From contig JANQMM010000063.1 of the NCBI GenBank assembly GCA_028280145.1, forward strand, positions 1-53,385: DNA of 53,385 nucleotides, written 5' to 3'. This document shows, in pieces, positions 8,906 through 16,205 of this stretch. The translations under genes and the position numbers were made by a program. This DNA comes from Minisyncoccota bacterium. Lineage in GTDB: Bacteria; Patescibacteriota; Minisyncoccia; Phycocordibacterales; JACZSL01. The notes beneath the pieces are model-generated. The model made no database searches. It was not told the DNA's origin and worked only from the letters and a program-made list of their open reading frames with translations. Position 1 is the first letter of the stretch; every line of letters starts with the position of its first letter.

Positions 8906-8919
8906 CTAAATCTATAAGG

Positions 8920-8928
8920 AGTATAGCA
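8920..8928 (-). promoter_or_regulatory. Extended -10 promoter of the SBP-RNase J-MFS operon
   Basis: The minus strand reads TGCTATACT, a TGn extension plus TATACT, ending 14 nt before the ATG at 8905. It would give a leader of only about 7 nt. No good -35 was seen, as expected for an extended -10. Confidence 0.55.
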
Positions 8929-9029
8929 ATCTGTGATAGTTCTATTTAAGCATGTAATACTAATAATAAAAACAGCAAAAAACGCATTACTGTGAACACA
9001 ACTCCTTCTAACCGAAGGGCGAGAGTGTT

Positions 9030-9263
9030 TTAGAGGATGAGTGCGATAAAAGCAGACAGAGCGAAAAGCACGGCAAGAACGATCGTCGCGTTGAACAAGA
9101 TCTTCTCCGAACCTCGTCTGGTATGAAAACCTGCGCTAAAGTTGTCGCTTCCAAATGCACCTCCCAGTCCCGAACCAGTTTGCTGCAAGAGTATTGCGGC
9201 CACAAGTAGAAAGGAGAGCGCGATCTGGATATATGGCAATACAGCCTGAATTATCGCAATCAT
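9030..9263 (-). CDS. secG: Preprotein translocase subunit SecG
   Basis: 77 aa, two transmembrane helices around the typical SecG centre: IALSFLLVAAILLQQTGSGLGGAFGSDN, then SEKILFNATIVLAVLFALSAFIALIL. The QxxGSGLGGAFG loop is the family signature. SecG assists SecYE in protein export at the inner membrane. Monocistronic: a TATACT box ends 9 nt upstream, and 124 nt separate it from the next minus-strand gene. That gap holds a small CCTTC/GAAGG hairpin (9004-9018) without a T-tract. Confidence 0.94.
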   Translation of the reverse strand: MIAIIQAVLPYIQIALSFLLVAAILLQQTGSGLGGAFGSDNFSAGFHTRRGSEKILFNATIVLAVLFALSAFIALIL

Positions 9264-9272
9264 TTGAGCTTG

Positions 9273-9281
9273 AGTATATCA
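9273..9281 (-). promoter_or_regulatory. Extended -10 promoter of secG
   Basis: The minus strand reads TGATATACT, a TGn extension plus TATACT. The box ends 9 nt before the secG ATG at 9263, predicting a leader of about 2-3 nt. Confidence 0.6.
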
Positions 9282-9294
9282 GGAAACCCAATTC

Positions 9295-9322
9295 TTGCAA
9301 GCAGGGTTGTTATCAGTATACT
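9295..9322 (+). promoter_or_regulatory. Promoter of groES-groEL
   Basis: TTGCAA (9295-9300), a 16-nt spacer and TATACT (9317-9322). Start expected near 9329, giving a leader of about 40 nt before groES. No CIRCE element (TTAGCACTC-N9-GAGTGCTAA) is seen around it, so HrcA-type heat-shock control is not supported by the sequence. Confidence 0.6.
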
Positions 9323-9368
9323 TATGATACTTAATCTATTATTAACAGTAGTTATCTAGATTTACGCT

Positions 9369-9686
9369 ATGGCGAAAAAAGACACAAACAGTCTTGGCAT
9401 CACTCCTCTTGCTGACAGAGTGGTTGTTGAGGCATTAACTGATGATGGCAAAGAAAAGAAATCTGCTGCCGGTATCATTATTCCTGTTGCAGAAAAGGAA
9501 GACCGTGTTGATCGCGGCAAGGTAGTAGCGGTTGGCGAAGGGCGAGTAGATAAGGACGGCAACCTTGTTCCAATGAAGGTAAAGGTAGGCAACAAAGTAC
9601 TCTTTCAGTGGGGCGATAAGGTGACCATAAATGAAAAAGAATATTTTATTGTGAACGAATCAAGCATCCTTGCGATCACAAAGTGA
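9369..9686 (+). CDS. groES: Co-chaperonin GroES
   Basis: 105 aa, the heptameric lid of the GroEL chamber. ITPLADRVVVEAL at the N-terminus, the mobile loop around KEKKSAAGIIIP, then GKVVAVGEGRVDKDG and KVGNKVLFQWGDKVTINEKEYFIVNESSILAI are all family landmarks. Slightly longer than the usual 95-98 residues because of about 8 extra N-terminal residues (MAKKDTNS). 49 nt separate it from groEL, and the pair is expected to be one transcript. Confidence 0.97.
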   Translation: MAKKDTNSLGITPLADRVVVEALTDDGKEKKSAAGIIIPVAEKEDRVDRGKVVAVGEGRVDKDGNLVPMKVKVGNKVLFQWGDKVTINEKEYFIVNESSILAITK

Positions 9687-9692
9687 TCCGAC

Positions 9693-9735
9693 CAATTACT
9701 AATAACGACTAACGAACAACGAACTAACGAATACT
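9693..9735 (+). repeat. CTAA-headed repeat leader before groEL
   Basis: The stretch between groES and groEL contains several CTAA-headed units, including two exact copies of CTAACGA (9709-9715 and 9724-9730), and ends just before the groEL ATG at 9736. No Shine-Dalgarno site is present. The same 7-mer occurs in the htpX leader. Confidence 0.55.
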
Positions 9736-11391
9736 ATGGCAAAAGACATTATTTTTAACGAAGACGTGCAAAAGTCACTCAAAAGTGGGGTGGACAAGGT
9801 TGCAGATACGGTAAAAGTGACTCTTGGTCCGCGCGGACGTAACGTGGCTCTTGATAAGGGGTACGGCGGGCCGACCATTACAAACGATGGTGTTTCTATT
9901 GCTCGTGAGATATCACTCTCCGATAAGTTTGAGAATATGGGAGCAGAGATCGTAAAAGAAGTTGCAAGTAAGGCAAATGATATGGCGGGTGACGGAACCA
10001 CGACCGCAGTGGTACTCACTCAGGCCATTGTAGAGGAAGGGTTGAAGCGAACGAGTATGGGAGCAAATCCGGTGCTTGTGCGGAAGGGAATTGAAATGGC
10101 TGCTGAGGATGTGGTCGCGGAGCTTCGAAAAATGGCAAAGGAGATCAAGAGTAAGGGAGAGATCAAACAAGTTGCAACCATTTCTGCAGAAAGCGATGAG
10201 ATGGGAAAGATCATTGCCGATACGATCAATAAGGTCGGAAAGGATGGTGTTGTGACGGTAGAAGAGTCACAATCCTTCGGAATTGACTCCGATATCGTTG
10301 AAGGACTTGAGATCGATAAGGGATACATTTCTCCATATATGGTGACCGATTCAGAGCGCATGGAAGCGGAATTCAAAGATGCACCGATCATTCTAACTGA
10401 TAAGAAAATATCTTCTGTTCAGGAGATTCTTCCGCTCCTTGAGAAACTTGCTCAGGCAGGAAAAAAAGATGTTGTGGTCATTGCTGATGACGCCGAAGGC
10501 GAGGCTCTTGCGACATTTGTAGTAAACAAACTTCGCGGCTCCTTCAACGTGCTTGCGGTCAAGGCGCCGGGCTATGGTGATAGCAAAAAAGACCAATTGC
10601 AAGACATTGCGATTACTATTGGTGCAACAGTTATCTCGGAGGAAGTAGGTCTTGATTTTGAGAAAGCGGACCTTTCGATGCTCGGGGCGGCAAGCAAAGT
10701 GATTGCAAAGAAGGACAGCACAATCATTGTTGGTGGAAAGGGAAAGAAAAAAGATATTGAATCTCGAATTCAGCAACTCAAGACACAAGCATCCGGTACC
10801 GATTCAAAGTTCAGCCGTGACAAACTGGAAGAACGTGCGGCAAAACTCTCGGGAGGTGTTGCGGTGATCCGTGTTGGTGCGGCAACAGAGACAGAAATGA
10901 AATATCTGAAGGACAAGATCGACGACTCAGTAAACGCCACAAAAGCAGCAGTTGAGGAAGGCGTGGTGCCCGGAGGCGGAAGTGCGCTTGCTCAAGTTGC
11001 AGGCAAGCTTCTCAAAAACCATAAGGGAGGCACGGGCGAAGTAGAAGTTGGATATGCAATCTTGCTTAACGCTCTTACTGCCCCATTGAAACAAATTGCA
11101 CTAAACGCAGGGCGCGATGACGGCGCGGTCATTGTGCGGGATGTGCAAAAGAAAGCAGGAACAGGATTTGACGCAAGCAAAGACGACCTTGATGTGACCA
11201 TTGTTGATATGTTCGAAGCGGGCATCATTGATCCGGTCAAAGTGACTCGAAGTGGTGTGCAAAATGCAGCTTCAGCGGCAGCCGTACTCCTTACTACGAA
11301 CGCGGCAGTGGCTGATGCTCCGGAAGAGAACCCAACACCGCCACCAATGGCAGGTGGGGGGATGCCGGGTGGTATGCCCGGGATGATGTAG
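9736..11391 (+). CDS. groEL: Chaperonin GroEL
   Basis: 551 aa, the ATP-driven folding chamber. Landmarks are TLGPRGRNVALDKGYGGPTITNDG in the ATP pocket, GDGTTTAVVL (catalytic Asp region), the apical domain DVVVIADDAEGEALATFVVNKLRG, and the closing signature AAVEEGVVPGGGSAL. It ends with the expected Gly/Met tail GGGMPGGMPGMM. Length is normal. It follows groES after a 49-nt spacer made of CTAA-headed repeats, without a Shine-Dalgarno site. A foldable element and a terminator lie 3'. Confidence 0.98.
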   Translation: MAKDIIFNEDVQKSLKSGVDKVADTVKVTLGPRGRNVALDKGYGGPTITNDGVSIAREISLSDKFENMGAEIVKEVASKANDMAGDGTTTAVVLTQAIVEEGLKRTSMGANPVLVRKGIEMAAEDVVAELRKMAKEIKSKGEIKQVATISAESDEMGKIIADTINKVGKDGVVTVEESQSFGIDSDIVEGLEIDKGYISPYMVTDSERMEAEFKDAPIILTDKKISSVQEILPLLEKLAQAGKKDVVVIADDAEGEALATFVVNKLRGSFNVLAVKAPGYGDSKKDQLQDIAITIGATVISEEVGLDFEKADLSMLGAASKVIAKKDSTIIVGGKGKKKDIESRIQQLKTQASGTDSKFSRDKLEERAAKLSGGVAVIRVGAATETEMKYLKDKIDDSVNATKAAVEEGVVPGGGSALAQVAGKLLKNHKGGTGEVEVGYAILLNALTAPLKQIALNAGRDDGAVIVRDVQKKAGTGFDASKDDLDVTIVDMFEAGIIDPVKVTRSGVQNAASAAAVLLTTNAAVADAPEENPTPPPMAGGGMPGGMPGMM

Positions 11392-11409
11392 TCCGTTCGT
11401 GCCATTCTC

Positions 11410-11487
11410 TTGAAATACACACATGATTTTCTGCGGAAAATCTGCTCTGCTTAGCACATTACGATGTGTCTCCGTAAGGTATTTCAA
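11410..11487 (+). ncRNA. Candidate branched RNA element in the groEL 3' region
   Basis: Four nested or adjacent helices can be drawn by hand. P1 is TTGAAATAC (11410-11418) with GTATTTCAA (11479-11487). P2 is ACACAT (11419-11424) with ATGTGT (11464-11469). P3 is GATTTTC-TGCG-GAAAATC (11425-11442). P4 is TGCT-CTGCTT-AGCA (11443-11456). P1 and P2 stack directly and P3 and P4 are adjacent, giving a compact branched shape. It lies 18 nt after the groEL stop and 26 nt before the terminator. No known family is recognised and no energy calculation was done. Confidence 0.45.
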
Positions 11488-11512
11488 AAGAAGATACTCA
11501 CTTTTATTGTTA

Positions 11513-11538
11513 GGAAACCCGCCTTGGGCGGGTTTTTT
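11513..11538 (+). terminator. Terminator of the groES-groEL transcript
   Basis: AAACCCGCC and GGCGGGTTT form a stem around TTG, followed by TTTTTT. It lies 122 nt after the groEL stop. Confidence 0.85.
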
Positions 11539-11564
11539 GGTGTGACGCAATACCATGTCCATAC

Positions 11565-11593
11565 TTGACAAAAATATATATTAATGCTATGAT
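11565..11593 (+). promoter_or_regulatory. Strong promoter for the orphan gene at 11656
   Basis: Perfect TTGACA (11565-11570), 17-nt spacer, TATGAT (11588-11593) with an upstream TGC that makes it an extended -10. This is the closest match to a sigma-70 consensus in the window. Expected leader of about 55 nt. Confidence 0.8.
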
Positions 11594-11655
11594 TGGTGTA
11601 GAAATAGCTTGATCCACAATCACCACCGATACCACCATAGAGAAGGGGTAAGAAG

Positions 11656-12033
11656 ATGAGCAAGAAAAGCCGTAAGAAAGCACCGTTTCCGTTCAAACTG
11701 TCCGGGCGGGATATCGCATCGGCCAACGCTGCTGTCGATATCCTGAAGAGGTCGGCCTACTGGAACCCGGAGATGCACACCATGGCGCACCGTGTCGTCG
11801 ACGACCTCGGCGAGGAACGGGCGGCGAACATCTTTCTCACGGAGATGGGCGGCCGCAAGATCTCTCCGTCACTCATGGGGCGTTTCAAAAGGGCCGGGGT
11901 GAACACCGATCTGCTGAGCGCCAAAGGTCTGGGAACTCCCGATCTGCGACGGGCGGCACTCACAAGGTGTGGCGGCATCCAAGTGCCCAAAGGCATGATC
12001 CACGGGTTCGGGTGCTCCGGAAAGGCAGCCTAA
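11656..12033 (+). CDS. GC-rich orphan protein of unknown function
   Basis: 125 aa, not recognised. Very basic N-terminus (MSKKSRKKAPFPFKL), then a mostly helical body (GRDIASANAAVDILKRSAYW) and a C-terminus with two cysteines (LTRCGG, FGCSGKAA). No signal peptide or membrane segment. Codons are clearly more GC-rich than in neighbouring genes (frequent CGG, GCC, CTG, ATC, GAC), it has a near-consensus promoter, a purine-rich leader (AGAAGGGGTAAGAAG) and its own strong terminator. It therefore looks like a highly expressed single-gene unit, possibly acquired. A small nucleic-acid-binding protein is possible from the charge alone, but nothing proves it. Confidence 0.75.
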   Translation: MSKKSRKKAPFPFKLSGRDIASANAAVDILKRSAYWNPEMHTMAHRVVDDLGEERAANIFLTEMGGRKISPSLMGRFKRAGVNTDLLSAKGLGTPDLRRAALTRCGGIQVPKGMIHGFGCSGKAA

Positions 12034-12058
12034 CGGTGCCTGAGTGGAAACGGGAAGG

Positions 12059-12085
12059 GGGGGCGCGTTTGCGCCCCCTGTTTTG
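12059..12085 (+). terminator. Terminator of the orphan gene
   Basis: GGGGGCGC (12059-12066) pairs with GCGCCCCC (12071-12078) around GTTT and is followed by TGTTTTG. Confidence 0.8.
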
Positions 12086-12144
12086 TATATAAAAGGAGAC
12101 GGAAACGTAGTATAATGATGGAACTACAAGATAACTTGTCTTAT

Positions 12145-12699
12145 ATGGAACTCATTATTTTAGGAATTGTCATTGTCATTGCTCTTTGGGTGGTGGCGAT
12201 ATACAACAAATTTATAAAACTGGTAAACCGTACGAAAGAGGCCTGGGCTGATATTGACGTACAGCTGAAGCGTCGCTACGACCTTATCCCGAATCTTGTA
12301 AACACTGTGAAGGGATATGCCAAGCACGAAAAAGAGACGCTCAGCAAGGTGACAGAAATGCGTGCAGCCGCAATCAACGCTGAAGGGCCGGGTGCAAAAG
12401 GCCAAGCCGAGAACATGCTCACTGACGCGCTCAAAAGTCTTTTTGCCGTTTCGGAGAACTATCCGGACCTTAAGGCAAACGAGAACTTTCTCGAACTGCA
12501 ACGTGAACTCACGGACACAGAGAACAAGGTACAGGCAGCAAGGCGTTTTTACAACGGCAACGTACGAGACCTTAATATCGCACTTGAGACATTCCCACAA
12601 AATATTGTTGGTGGTATGTTCAAATTTGAAAAACGCGAATTCTTCGAACTGGATGAGGAGGATGCAGATGCTCGCGACCCGGTCGAAGTGAACTTGTAA
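12145..12699 (+). CDS. lemA: LemA family protein
   Basis: 184 aa from the ATG at 12145. N-terminal transmembrane helix MELIILGIVIVIALWVVAIYN, then the LemA signature KEAWADIDVQLKRRYDLIPNLVNTVKGYAKHEKETL and a long helical bundle ending in FKFEKREFFELDEEDADA. LemA proteins are membrane-anchored four-helix proteins of unclear biochemical role. In-frame ATGs at 12115 and 12118 exist, but TATAAT at 12111-12116 overlaps them, so 12145 fits better and matches the usual family start. The next genes (DUF2207, htpX) are common LemA neighbours. Confidence 0.92.
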   Translation: MELIILGIVIVIALWVVAIYNKFIKLVNRTKEAWADIDVQLKRRYDLIPNLVNTVKGYAKHEKETLSKVTEMRAAAINAEGPGAKGQAENMLTDALKSLFAVSENYPDLKANENFLELQRELTDTENKVQAARRFYNGNVRDLNIALETFPQNIVGGMFKFEKREFFELDEEDADARDPVEVNL

Positions 12700-12708
12700 T
12701 CCATACAC

Positions 12709-14406
12709 ATGAGAGGGAACACGCACAACTTGTCACTTGCGACGCTTTTGTGTGCGCTGTTTCTTTTTCCTTTTCTTTTGTTTGCCGAGGAGAGCATTTC
12801 ACTCTATGAGGTGGACATTGATATTCATGAGGACTCGTCAATAACAGTGCTTGAGACAATTCATTATGATTTTGGAGAAAGTAGCAGGCGCGGCATTTAT
12901 CGGACCATTCCGACACGTTACGAGACACCTTGGGGAAAGCGAGGTGTTGATGTTGCGATCACATCGGTGACACGAAACGGGTACCCGGAAGAATTTAGGG
13001 ACACCAAAAGAGGAAGTGAGCGGGAAATTCGAATTGGTAACCCGGATGTGTATATTGAAGGCGCACACGTCTATCGTGTTACCTACAAAGTAGAGGGCGC
13101 ACTGAACAGATTTGAAGGGTTTGACGAGTTATACTGGAACGCTATTGGGGACGGGTGGAATGTCTTGATCGAAAACGCTGTTGTGACCGTTGATGCTCCG
13201 GTAAGCGTTTTGGAAGCGGCTTGTTACGAGGGGGTACTTGGCTCAACACAGCCGTGTAGAGACCTCTATGTGGACAGGGATGTAGTGGTCGCAAGGGCGA
13301 TTGAGCTACAACAAGGTAGCGGACTGACCGTTGCAGTTGCCTTGCCAAGCGGAGTACTTACATTTCCCGGAGCTATTGAAAATGTGTGGCGGTTTGTAAA
13401 GCATAACGCAGTGTTGTTTCTGCCGATTTTAGTATTCATATTTATGTTCTTTCTGTGGCGCAAACACGGTAAGGACGCGAAAGGCAGTGGTACGGTCATC
13501 GCGCATTACGAACCGCCAGGCGGCATGTCACCGCTTCTTATGGGAGCACTTGTTGATGGCGGTCTCAATAATGAGGATATCACTGCCGGTATTCTCTATT
13601 TGGCACAACAGGGTTACATCACCATCGAGCGAACGGAGAAAAAAAGATTTCTGGGAAGCAAGGTCGATTATATTTTGACGTGGGTCGGTGATTACGGCGA
13701 GCTTAATCAAAAAGAACAACTGACCGCAGAACTTCTGTTCGGGATCAATGTACATAAAGGACAATCAGTTGCCTTTTCCAAACTTCAAAAGGATAGAACT
13801 GTTGCAATGAGGAGAAGGGCGCTTGCAGAGCACATCGATGCTGACCTAAAGGCGCAGGGGTATTTTGCAAACAAACCTCGGGCGACCACGATGACGTGGG
13901 TGCTTATTCCGGCCGTTCTTATTTTCTTCTCCGTGTTCTTGTTTGAGTTGCTTAATGTTGCATCCATCATTGCCATCATACTTTCCGGCCTCATTGTTCT
14001 TGCATTTGGCGTGCTCATGCCAAAACTTACAAAAAAGGGTGCACTTGCTCGAGAACACATTCTCGGGTTCAAGGATTTTCTGCGAGTTACGGAAAAAGAG
14101 CGCATAGCATTTCACAATGCCCCCGAGCGAACACCTCACGAATTCATGGAATTTTTGCCGTTTGCCGTAGCTTTGGGAATTGAAAAGAAGTGGGCCGAGC
14201 AATTCAAAAATATCGAAATGGATGATCCGTCCTGGTATCGGGGTGGCTCGTTCAAACGTTTCAATGCTGTTGCTTTTGCCGGTGATATCGATAGCTTCAA
14301 GACCTCTATGTCTGCGGGAGTGAGTGCGGCACAAGGCGGTTCAGGCTCTTCCGGTGGAGGATTCTCCGGCGGCGGTATGGGCGGCGGCGGTGGAGGTTCA
14401 TGGTAG
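12709..14406 (+). CDS. DUF2207 membrane protein
   Basis: 565 aa. Signal-like N-terminus (about residues 8-24), then the DUF2207 beta-rich extracellular domain (YEVDIDIHEDSSITVLETIHYDFGESSRRGIYRTIPTRY), a transmembrane segment near residues 225-247 (HNAVLFLPILVFIFMFFLWRK), a cytoplasmic region beginning HYEPPGGMSPLLMGAL, and a pair of transmembrane segments about residues 398-440. It ends with a low-complexity Gly/Ser tail (SGGGFSGGGMGGGGGGSW), usual for this family. Function unknown; commonly found next to LemA, as here (9 nt gap). Confidence 0.92.
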   Translation: MRGNTHNLSLATLLCALFLFPFLLFAEESISLYEVDIDIHEDSSITVLETIHYDFGESSRRGIYRTIPTRYETPWGKRGVDVAITSVTRNGYPEEFRDTKRGSEREIRIGNPDVYIEGAHVYRVTYKVEGALNRFEGFDELYWNAIGDGWNVLIENAVVTVDAPVSVLEAACYEGVLGSTQPCRDLYVDRDVVVARAIELQQGSGLTVAVALPSGVLTFPGAIENVWRFVKHNAVLFLPILVFIFMFFLWRKHGKDAKGSGTVIAHYEPPGGMSPLLMGALVDGGLNNEDITAGILYLAQQGYITIERTEKKRFLGSKVDYILTWVGDYGELNQKEQLTAELLFGINVHKGQSVAFSKLQKDRTVAMRRRALAEHIDADLKAQGYFANKPRATTMTWVLIPAVLIFFSVFLFELLNVASIIAIILSGLIVLAFGVLMPKLTKKGALAREHILGFKDFLRVTEKERIAFHNAPERTPHEFMEFLPFAVALGIEKKWAEQFKNIEMDDPSWYRGGSFKRFNAVAFAGDIDSFKTSMSAGVSAAQGGSGSSGGGFSGGGMGGGGGGSW

Positions 14407-14410
14407 CACC

Positions 14411-14507
14411 TAGCGCTTAGTTGCCCGGCGCTCGGTGTTTAGGTAGAATGAGGCACATCTGAAACTAATTAACGCACTAGGAGCTAAGTGCTAACGACTA
14501 AGCGCTA
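14411..14507 (+). repeat. Inverted repeat flanking the DUF2207-htpX intergenic region
   Basis: TAGCGCTTAGT at 14411-14421 and its exact reverse complement ACTAAGCGCTA at 14497-14507 enclose most of the gap between the two genes. The minus-strand arm also reads as two CTA-headed 7-mers. The arms could pair in RNA or DNA across about 75 nt. Confidence 0.5.
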
Positions 14508-14513
14508 ACCATC
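14477..14513 (+). repeat. Five consecutive CTA-headed heptads before htpX
   Basis: CTAGGAG, CTAAGTG, CTAACGA, CTAAGCG and CTAACCA follow one another without gaps from 14477 to 14511, ending 2 nt before the htpX ATG at 14514. A further CTAATTAACGCA lies just upstream. There is no Shine-Dalgarno site at the usual distance. Confidence 0.65.
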
Positions 14514-15410
14514 ATGGCAACCATCTACACACATCAAGATCGCAATATCCGAAAGACATGGCTTCTCATGTTCTTCTTTCTGGTAGCGGTTATTGCTATC
14601 GGGTGGGGATTCAGTTGGTACTTCAATAACCCGTTCATTCTCTACATTGCGACATTCTTTGCGATCGCCACCAATATATACAGCTACTGGAACTCGGATA
14701 AGCTTGTCGTGCGCATGACGGGAGCAAAACCCATCACTCGCGAAAGCCACCCTGATCTGTGGAACACTGTTGAGAATCTTTCCATAACAGCGGGTCTTCC
14801 CATGCCGAAGGTGCATGTTGTGGATGATCCTGCACCTAATGCGTTTGCAACAGGGCGCGATCCCGAACATGCAGTTGTTGCCGCAACGACAGGACTGCTT
14901 TCCATTCTGGATAAAACAGAACTTGAAGGGGTCATCGCTCACGAACTCGCCCACGTAGGTAATCGTGATATGCTTGTTTCAACTGTTGCAGTCGTGCTTG
15001 TAGGATTCATTGCCATTCTTGCGGACTTCTTCCTTCGTATGACATTTTGGGGAGGAGGAAGACGGGGCAATAACGGCGGGGGCGCACTTTTCTTGATCGT
15101 TGGCATCATTGCGGCAATCTTGCTTCCTATAGCGGCCCGCCTTATTCATTTGGCAGTGTCTCGCAAACGCGAATTTCTTGCCGATGCCTCAGGAGCGCTT
15201 CTGACCCGTTATCCGGAGGGGCTTGCAAGCGCGCTTGAGAAGATCTCACAACATTCGCGACCGATGCAACGTCAATCACACGCAACCGCCCATCTCTTCA
15301 TCGCAAATCCGTTTGGGAAGGGTGGTGAAGCGCGAAAGTTCATGAATAAGCTCTTCTCGTCACATCCGCCGGTTGAAGAGCGACTCAAGGCTCTTCGTGG
15401 ACACAGTTAA
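14514..15410 (+). CDS. htpX: M48 family membrane metalloprotease HtpX
   Basis: 298 aa. Zinc site HELAH in VIAHELAHVGNRDML at about residues 142-146, with the third ligand in the SRKREFLADASGA region. Transmembrane helices at about residues 16-36 and 38-58 and a pair at about 160-215, as in HtpX. It degrades damaged or misfolded membrane proteins. The LVSTVAVVLVGFIAILADF helix follows the zinc site as in the family. The start at 14514 is fixed by the usual short N-terminus. The leader has CTAA repeats instead of a Shine-Dalgarno site. Confidence 0.95.
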   Translation: MATIYTHQDRNIRKTWLLMFFFLVAVIAIGWGFSWYFNNPFILYIATFFAIATNIYSYWNSDKLVVRMTGAKPITRESHPDLWNTVENLSITAGLPMPKVHVVDDPAPNAFATGRDPEHAVVAATTGLLSILDKTELEGVIAHELAHVGNRDMLVSTVAVVLVGFIAILADFFLRMTFWGGGRRGNNGGGALFLIVGIIAAILLPIAARLIHLAVSRKREFLADASGALLTRYPEGLASALEKISQHSRPMQRQSHATAHLFIANPFGKGGEARKFMNKLFSSHPPVEERLKALRGHS

Positions 15411-15433
15411 GTTCAATAAGAAATACACAATCA

Positions 15434-15518
15434 GGAGGCGTCGCATAGTGGTCTAGTGCGCTCGCTTGGAAAGCGAGTAGGGGGCAACTCCTCGCGAGTT
15501 CGAATCTCGCCGTCTCCG
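15434..15518 (+). tRNA. tRNA-Ser (anticodon GGA)
   Basis: Acceptor GGAGGCG pairs with CGTCTCC (one G-T), anticodon stem CTCGC/GCGAG encloses TTGGAAA (GGA at 15468-15470), a long variable arm (GTAGGGGGCAACTCCTC region) marks a class II tRNA, and the T-arm is GCGAGTTCGAATCTCGC. CCA is not encoded. The two-gene HEPN-like cassette lies immediately downstream. Confidence 0.96.
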
Positions 15519-15697
15519 CATCTAACAGCTAGCTGTTTAAACTTAAGGTCTTCGAGCGTTCGAAGGTCTTTTGCTTTACAAATCAGTTTTTTGCGATACA
15601 GTCCATAGATAAGGGCAATGTGTCACAATTCTCAAGGAGTTAAGCAGAGAAATCTCCACATAACAAGCCCTACAATTATTAATCTCATATAAAAAAT

Positions 15698-16201
15698 ATG
15701 AATAAAGATAAACTTTCAGAGACGGAGTCAAAACTTGTGACCCTCAACTCTATCATTTCAAAACTTGAACCAGAGATAAGATTGGCAGCTTTTGAAATTT
15801 TGAAGTATCAGTTGTTTGATGGGGAACACGAATATCCAGCAAAAGAAAGAGGAAGTGCAAATAAAGAAGTCGAGAGTTTGTCAGAAGGAGCCAGGGGGAG
15901 TGTGCGAGATTTTTTTGCTTCTTTCGATCCAGAGAAACCTGCGGATTCGACTTTGGTGTTGGCTTCCTGGTTCTATACACAAAGGGGTTCTTCTGCCTTC
16001 TCATTAGATGAATTATATGGACTGTTTGATGAAGTTGGTACACCACGTCCTGATAAAACAAACATGACACTTAGACAATGCTCTAGAGGTGGAAAAAAAC
16101 TCTTCAAGCAAGCAGGACATGGAAAGTATCGTCCCACAGTATACGGCGAAAACTATTTCAAACAAGAAATGAACCTTCGTCCAGGTAAAAAGACTGACTA
16201 A
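15698..16201 (+). CDS. Cassette protein A: winged-helix-like, unknown function
   Basis: 167 aa, not recognised. Residues 1-40 are helical (SKLVTLNSIISKLEPEIRLA), then a charged linker. Residues about 82-156 have the layout of a winged helix: helices LVLASWFYTQRG and LDELYGLFDEVG, then KTNMTLRQCSRGG and a wing-like GHGKYRPTVYGENYF. This region lines up by eye with residues about 15-90 of the next protein (shared SxDE/Q-x-L, PxxK-x-N, G-x-(W/Y)-x-x-T-x-x-GE pattern). No membrane segment. A-rich codons compared with flanking genes. Only 4 nt separate the stop from the next start, so the two proteins are almost certainly co-expressed. The 179 nt between tRNA-Ser and this gene hold only a small CTTCGA/TCGAAG hairpin near 15551-15566. 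Confidence 0.7.
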   Translation: MNKDKLSETESKLVTLNSIISKLEPEIRLAAFEILKYQLFDGEHEYPAKERGSANKEVESLSEGARGSVRDFFASFDPEKPADSTLVLASWFYTQRGSSAFSLDELYGLFDEVGTPRPDKTNMTLRQCSRGGKKLFKQAGHGKYRPTVYGENYFKQEMNLRPGKKTD

Positions 16202-16205
16202 ACTT

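Noticed and set aside
9301..9368. CIRCE heat-shock operator upstream of groES
   Set aside because: No TTAGCACTC-N9-GAGTGCTAA or close variant is present; only an ordinary promoter is seen.
12111..12120. TATAAT as a leaderless signal for lemA at 12115/12118
   Set aside because: The box overlaps those ATGs, so they cannot be on a transcript made from it; the ATG at 12145 fits better and has a short leader.
12160..12726. 188-codon minus-strand frame over lemA
   Set aside because: Shadow of lemA; LemA family motifs on the plus strand are unambiguous.
14477..14513. CRISPR array or microsatellite origin for the CTAA heptads
   Set aside because: The units are 7 nt, without spacers, and differ at three positions, so they are neither CRISPR repeats nor a simple slippage tract.
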